The notes under the pieces were generated by a model. That model was not told the origin of the DNA and searched no databases. It saw only the letters and a list, made by a program, of their open reading frames with translations. Made by a program: the position numbers and the translations under genes. Positions 6,809 through 9,024 of a stretch of DNA of 9,024 nucleotides are shown here, piece after piece; within the stretch, counting starts at the first letter, position 1, and the number at the start of each line of letters is the position of its first letter. The DNA is from Treponema sp. (lineage in GTDB: Bacteria > Spirochaetota > Spirochaetia > Treponematales > Treponemataceae): the NCBI GenBank assembly GCA_024691265.1, contig JAILNT010000111.1, forward strand, positions 1-9,024, written 5' to 3'.

Positions 6809-7710
6809 AATATGCCTTCTCCTTTAATTTTTTTACTTGCTTTATTTGCCATAAGCACAAGAATTACAGATATTACAGATTTAAAAAGACCTGCCGCAGT
6901 AGAAAGACCATAATCAGCATTATCAATACCAATACGATAAACATAAGTTCCAATTACATCTGAAACATTTTGAACCATTGCATTTTGCAAAACCCATACA
7001 GGGTCAAAGAGATTCAAAACTTTAGCAAGATTCAAAATAAAAACTATAAGAATAGTATTTGAAATAGCCGGTATTGTTATATACCAGACACGCTGAATAC
7101 GATTAACGCCATCAATAATAGCAGCTTCATATTGTTCCTGGTCTATGCCGGCAATAGCTGCAACGAAGATAATAGTTCCCCAACCGGTTTCCTTCCATCT
7201 TTCAATGAAATAAAATACAGGACGCCACCATTTTTCATTAGCTAAAAAGTAAATAGATTCTCCGCCAAAAAATTTAATAATTGCGTTAACAAAACCGTCT
7301 TTAGGGGAAAGAATGATTGTAAAGATAGAAGCTACTACAACCCAAGACATAAAATGCGGAATATAATTTATAGTTTGAGTAAGCTTTTTGAACCAGATGC
7401 AATTTATTTCATCTATCAAAAGAGCAAGCCCAACACTAAAAATCATACTTAGCACAAGATTCATACAGCTTATAATAAGCGTATTCTTAAATGCCCGCCA
7501 AAATAATCTACTCGAAAACAACGCCACAAAATTTTCAAAACCAACAAACTGAGGTTTTCCGAATGGTGTGTAATCGAAAAACGAATAAATAATTCCTACC
7601 ATAGGAATATAATGGAAAATCAACAGACAGATAAACACTGGTATAAACATTACATAGAACCAGGCATACTTTTTAACTGCTTTTCCAGTTTTACTTAATT
7701 TTGCACTCAT
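6805..7710 (-). CDS. Sugar ABC transporter permease, LplB type
   Basis: Partner permease of the importer, 301 residues. It opens with a basic segment (2-14) and a first membrane helix (about 16-34), followed by FVGFENFVALF (55-65), typical of LplB/UgpA-type subunits. Further hydrophobic segments lie near 77-99, 119-135, 177-190, 215-235 and 270-288. The EAA loop reads YEAAIIDG (194-201) with ITIPAIS downstream. The frame is open to a TTG at 7752, but those extra 14 residues are unlike the family and lack a ribosome site, so the ATG at 7710 is preferred. That ATG also has no Shine-Dalgarno sequence; instead a promoter-like pair ends 6 bases before it, suggesting a leaderless message. First gene of the importer operon, overlapping the next permease by 4 bases. 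Confidence 0.93.
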   Translation of the reverse strand: MSAKLSKTGKAVKKYAWFYVMFIPVFICLLIFHYIPMVGIIYSFFDYTPFGKPQFVGFENFVALFSSRLFWRAFKNTLIISCMNLVLSMIFSVGLALLIDEINCIWFKKLTQTINYIPHFMSWVVVASIFTIILSPKDGFVNAIIKFFGGESIYFLANEKWWRPVFYFIERWKETGWGTIIFVAAIAGIDQEQYEAAIIDGVNRIQRVWYITIPAISNTILIVFILNLAKVLNLFDPVWVLQNAMVQNVSDVIGTYVYRIGIDNADYGLSTAAGLFKSVISVILVLMANKASKKIKGEGIL

Positions 7711-7716
7711 AATTTG

Positions 7717-7745
7717 AGTATCAAGTAGGAAAAAACAACTGTAAA
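7717..7745 (-). promoter_or_regulatory. Candidate promoter of the importer/GH43 operon
   Basis: On the minus strand TTTACA (7745-7740, 5 of 6 matches to TTGACA) is followed after exactly 17 bases by GATACT (7722-7717, 4 of 6 matches to TATAAT). Only CAAATT separates the -10 box from the ATG at 7710, so the expected start of transcription falls on or within a base of that A. This agrees with the absence of a ribosome binding site. The imperfect -10 box would suit an activator-dependent promoter. Confidence 0.5.
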
Positions 7746-7776
7746 GGAACAATTTTTGATTAAAAAAAAACGTTCC
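7746..7776 (-). promoter_or_regulatory. Inverted repeat directly upstream of the importer promoter (candidate operator)
   Basis: GGAAC and GTTCC arms, centres 26 bases apart, flank an A/T-rich middle that includes nine consecutive A residues on the plus strand (7762-7770). The promoter-proximal arm directly touches the -35 box, a position expected for an activator site. In RNA the arms could also form a 5-bp stem plus five A-U pairs, and the T-rich sequence that follows would make it a weak terminator or attenuator of the regulator transcript. The sequence alone does not decide between these. Confidence 0.35.
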
Positions 7777-7796
7777 ATTAAAAATTAAGTGAAAAA

Positions 7797-9024
7797 TTAA
7801 GCTTTGTTTCTATATTCTGTAGGACTAAAACCTGTAACTTTCTTAAATGCACGACGAAAGGACTGTACAGTATAGTAGCCACATGAAGAAGAAACATCTT
7901 CAACAGATTGCTTTGTATTTTTTAATAACGAGCAAGCATTATTTATTCTTATTTTTTCAAGATATGACTGAAAATTTTGTCCAGCCTGCTCCTTAAAAAC
8001 TAAAGAAACATAACTTTCAGAAACATTAAACTCCTGAGAAAGTTTTCCTAAACCCAAATTAGAATCTGAAAAATGCTCATTAACAATTCCCATCATTTTA
8101 TCAACAAGTTCTTTTCTAGTCTTATTTTTCTTTTCCCAAAGAGAAGAACATAATTCTATACACTTTTTTGTATATAAATCAAAAAACTTTTCCCTTTCAG
8201 TTCTTTCCGGGACTGTAGAAAGTTCTTCACAAATAAAAGAGTCACTAACTACATTTTCCAATGTTGCAATCATATTTCCATGAAGCAAGGCAAACATTTC
8301 ATCATCAAGATTTCTGTTTTTACAATTTTCATCTTTTATCAAAGTTATAATACTTTCGGTATCTTCTTCATTGCCGCTTTTTATGCTCAAAATAAGATTA
8401 TCTTCAAGTAAATCAGGATAAAAAAGTTCATTCTTTCCGATTTTGGCTTCTAAATCCTCAAAAAGCAAAACAAGATTTCTTACATTGTGCGATATTCCAT
8501 AAATATTTTTATTATGATTTTCTAAGCTTGCAAAAAGGCAATTTATAGGCTTTCCATTTTTTATGGAAAGGAAAAGTGAAATAAAAACACCAATAGCAAC
8601 AGCAACTACAATAAGAAACAAAAGTATTTTTTTTAGATTAGTAAGTTTTTTCAAAGCTGAATATTGAGGAACAACAAGCAGATATTTCCAACCATAACGA
8701 GTAGAAAAAGACTTTATAAAAAGATTTGATTCAATATCACTTTTACAATAAGACTTTATGCTACTACCTATTTTTAATAAATCATTACTCCATATCAATT
8801 CATCATTTTTATCATAAATAAAAAGAGAATATTCTTCATATTCATTCTTGAAATTCAACAGTCTTTCCATTTCATCACTAGAAATATTACAGACAACAGC
8901 TCCAAGATTTTCTTTTGAAAGAACAGATGAAAAAGGAAAAACAAATTCTATATTACCATTTGATGACACATAAAAGAAAGGCTTTTTCTTACCATTTCCC
9001 CTGCACATTTTGTACCATTCTTCC
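7797..9024 (-). CDS. Membrane-anchored AraC-family transcriptional regulator, N-terminus outside the window
   Basis: C-terminal part (408 complete codons seen) of a sensor-regulator of the kind often next to lplABC loci. The frame is still open at the window edge, reading EEWYK before an internal Met at 9008, so the start lies beyond 9024; family members are about 700-780 residues. Counting from that internal Met: residues 1-120 are the end of an extracellular sensing domain (WYK...FFYVS, probably Cache-like), 128-149 is a membrane helix, 150-295 is a cytoplasmic linker of unknown fold, and 303-402 is a double helix-turn-helix domain with LSQEFNVSESYVSLVFKEQA (323-342) and GYYTVQSFRRAFKKVTGFSP (377-396). 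It probably senses a sugar or a liganded binding protein outside the cell and controls the operon beginning 86 bases downstream. The target is inferred from adjacency. Confidence 0.9.
   Translation of the reverse strand, partial: EEWYKMCRGNGKKKPFFYVSSNGNIEFVFPFSSVLSKENLGAVVCNISSDEMERLLNFKNEYEEYSLFIYDKNDELIWSNDLLKIGSSIKSYCKSDIESNLFIKSFSTRYGWKYLLVVPQYSALKKLTNLKKILLFLIVVAVAIGVFISLFLSIKNGKPINCLFASLENHNKNIYGISHNVRNLVLLFEDLEAKIGKNELFYPDLLEDNLILSIKSGNEEDTESIITLIKDENCKNRNLDDEMFALLHGNMIATLENVVSDSFICEELSTVPERTEREKFFDLYTKKCIELCSSLWEKKNKTRKELVDKMMGIVNEHFSDSNLGLGKLSQEFNVSESYVSLVFKEQAGQNFQSYLEKIRINNACSLLKNTKQSVEDVSSSCGYYTVQSFRRAFKKVTGFSPTEYRNKA

Noticed and set aside
7711..7752. TTG start giving the LplB-type permease 14 more residues
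   Set aside because: There is no ribosome site, the extension is unlike the family, and the candidate promoter lies inside it.
1..9024. CRISPR arrays, tRNA or rRNA genes, insertion sequences, phage or toxin-antitoxin genes
   Set aside because: I looked on both strands and saw no regularly spaced repeats, cloverleaf or rRNA signatures, transposase motifs or flanking inverted repeats.

Overview
The window is AT-rich, and every gene I can support lies on the minus strand, so transcription runs from high to low coordinates. The content suggests a plant-fibre-degrading anaerobic spirochaete of the Treponema type. Three things point there: a eukaryote-like hexokinase (the family Treponema uses), an LplABC-type sugar importer with a loose lipoprotein signal (Met-Thr-Ser-Cys), and the low GC content. 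The genus is an inference, not something the sequence proves.

Layout in transcription order. (1) 9024-7797: C-terminal part of a membrane-anchored AraC-family regulator, cut by the window edge. (2) 7796-7711: short intergenic region with an inverted repeat (GGAAC/GTTCC) directly abutting a promoter-like pair whose predicted start point falls on the next ATG. (3) 7710-4441: three importer genes, namely an LplB-type permease, a YtcP/AraQ-type permease overlapping it by 4 bases, and a solute-binding lipoprotein. (4) 4411-1238: two divergent GH43 glycosidases without signal peptides. (5) 1237-1054: a 184-base gap holding a good rho-independent terminator and then a separate promoter. (6) 1053-19: a hexokinase that stops about 100 residues early.

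Read together, genes 7710 to 1238 look like one operon. It would capture short xylan-type (arabinoxylo-) oligosaccharides at the cell surface, import them intact through an ABC transporter, and cut them to pentoses in the cytoplasm with two beta-xylosidase/alpha-arabinofuranosidase-type enzymes. No ATP-binding subunit is encoded here, so the importer presumably borrows a shared MsmX/UgpC-type ATPase. The upstream sensor-regulator probably controls the operon. The hexokinase sits behind a terminator and has its own promoter, so it is probably a separate unit for hexose phosphorylation.

This is mostly a recognisable carbohydrate-utilisation locus. I found no convincing undescribed system. The points most worth checking are the early stop in the hexokinase, the apparently leaderless start of the importer operon with its adjacent dyad, and a cysteine cluster in the second GH43 protein.
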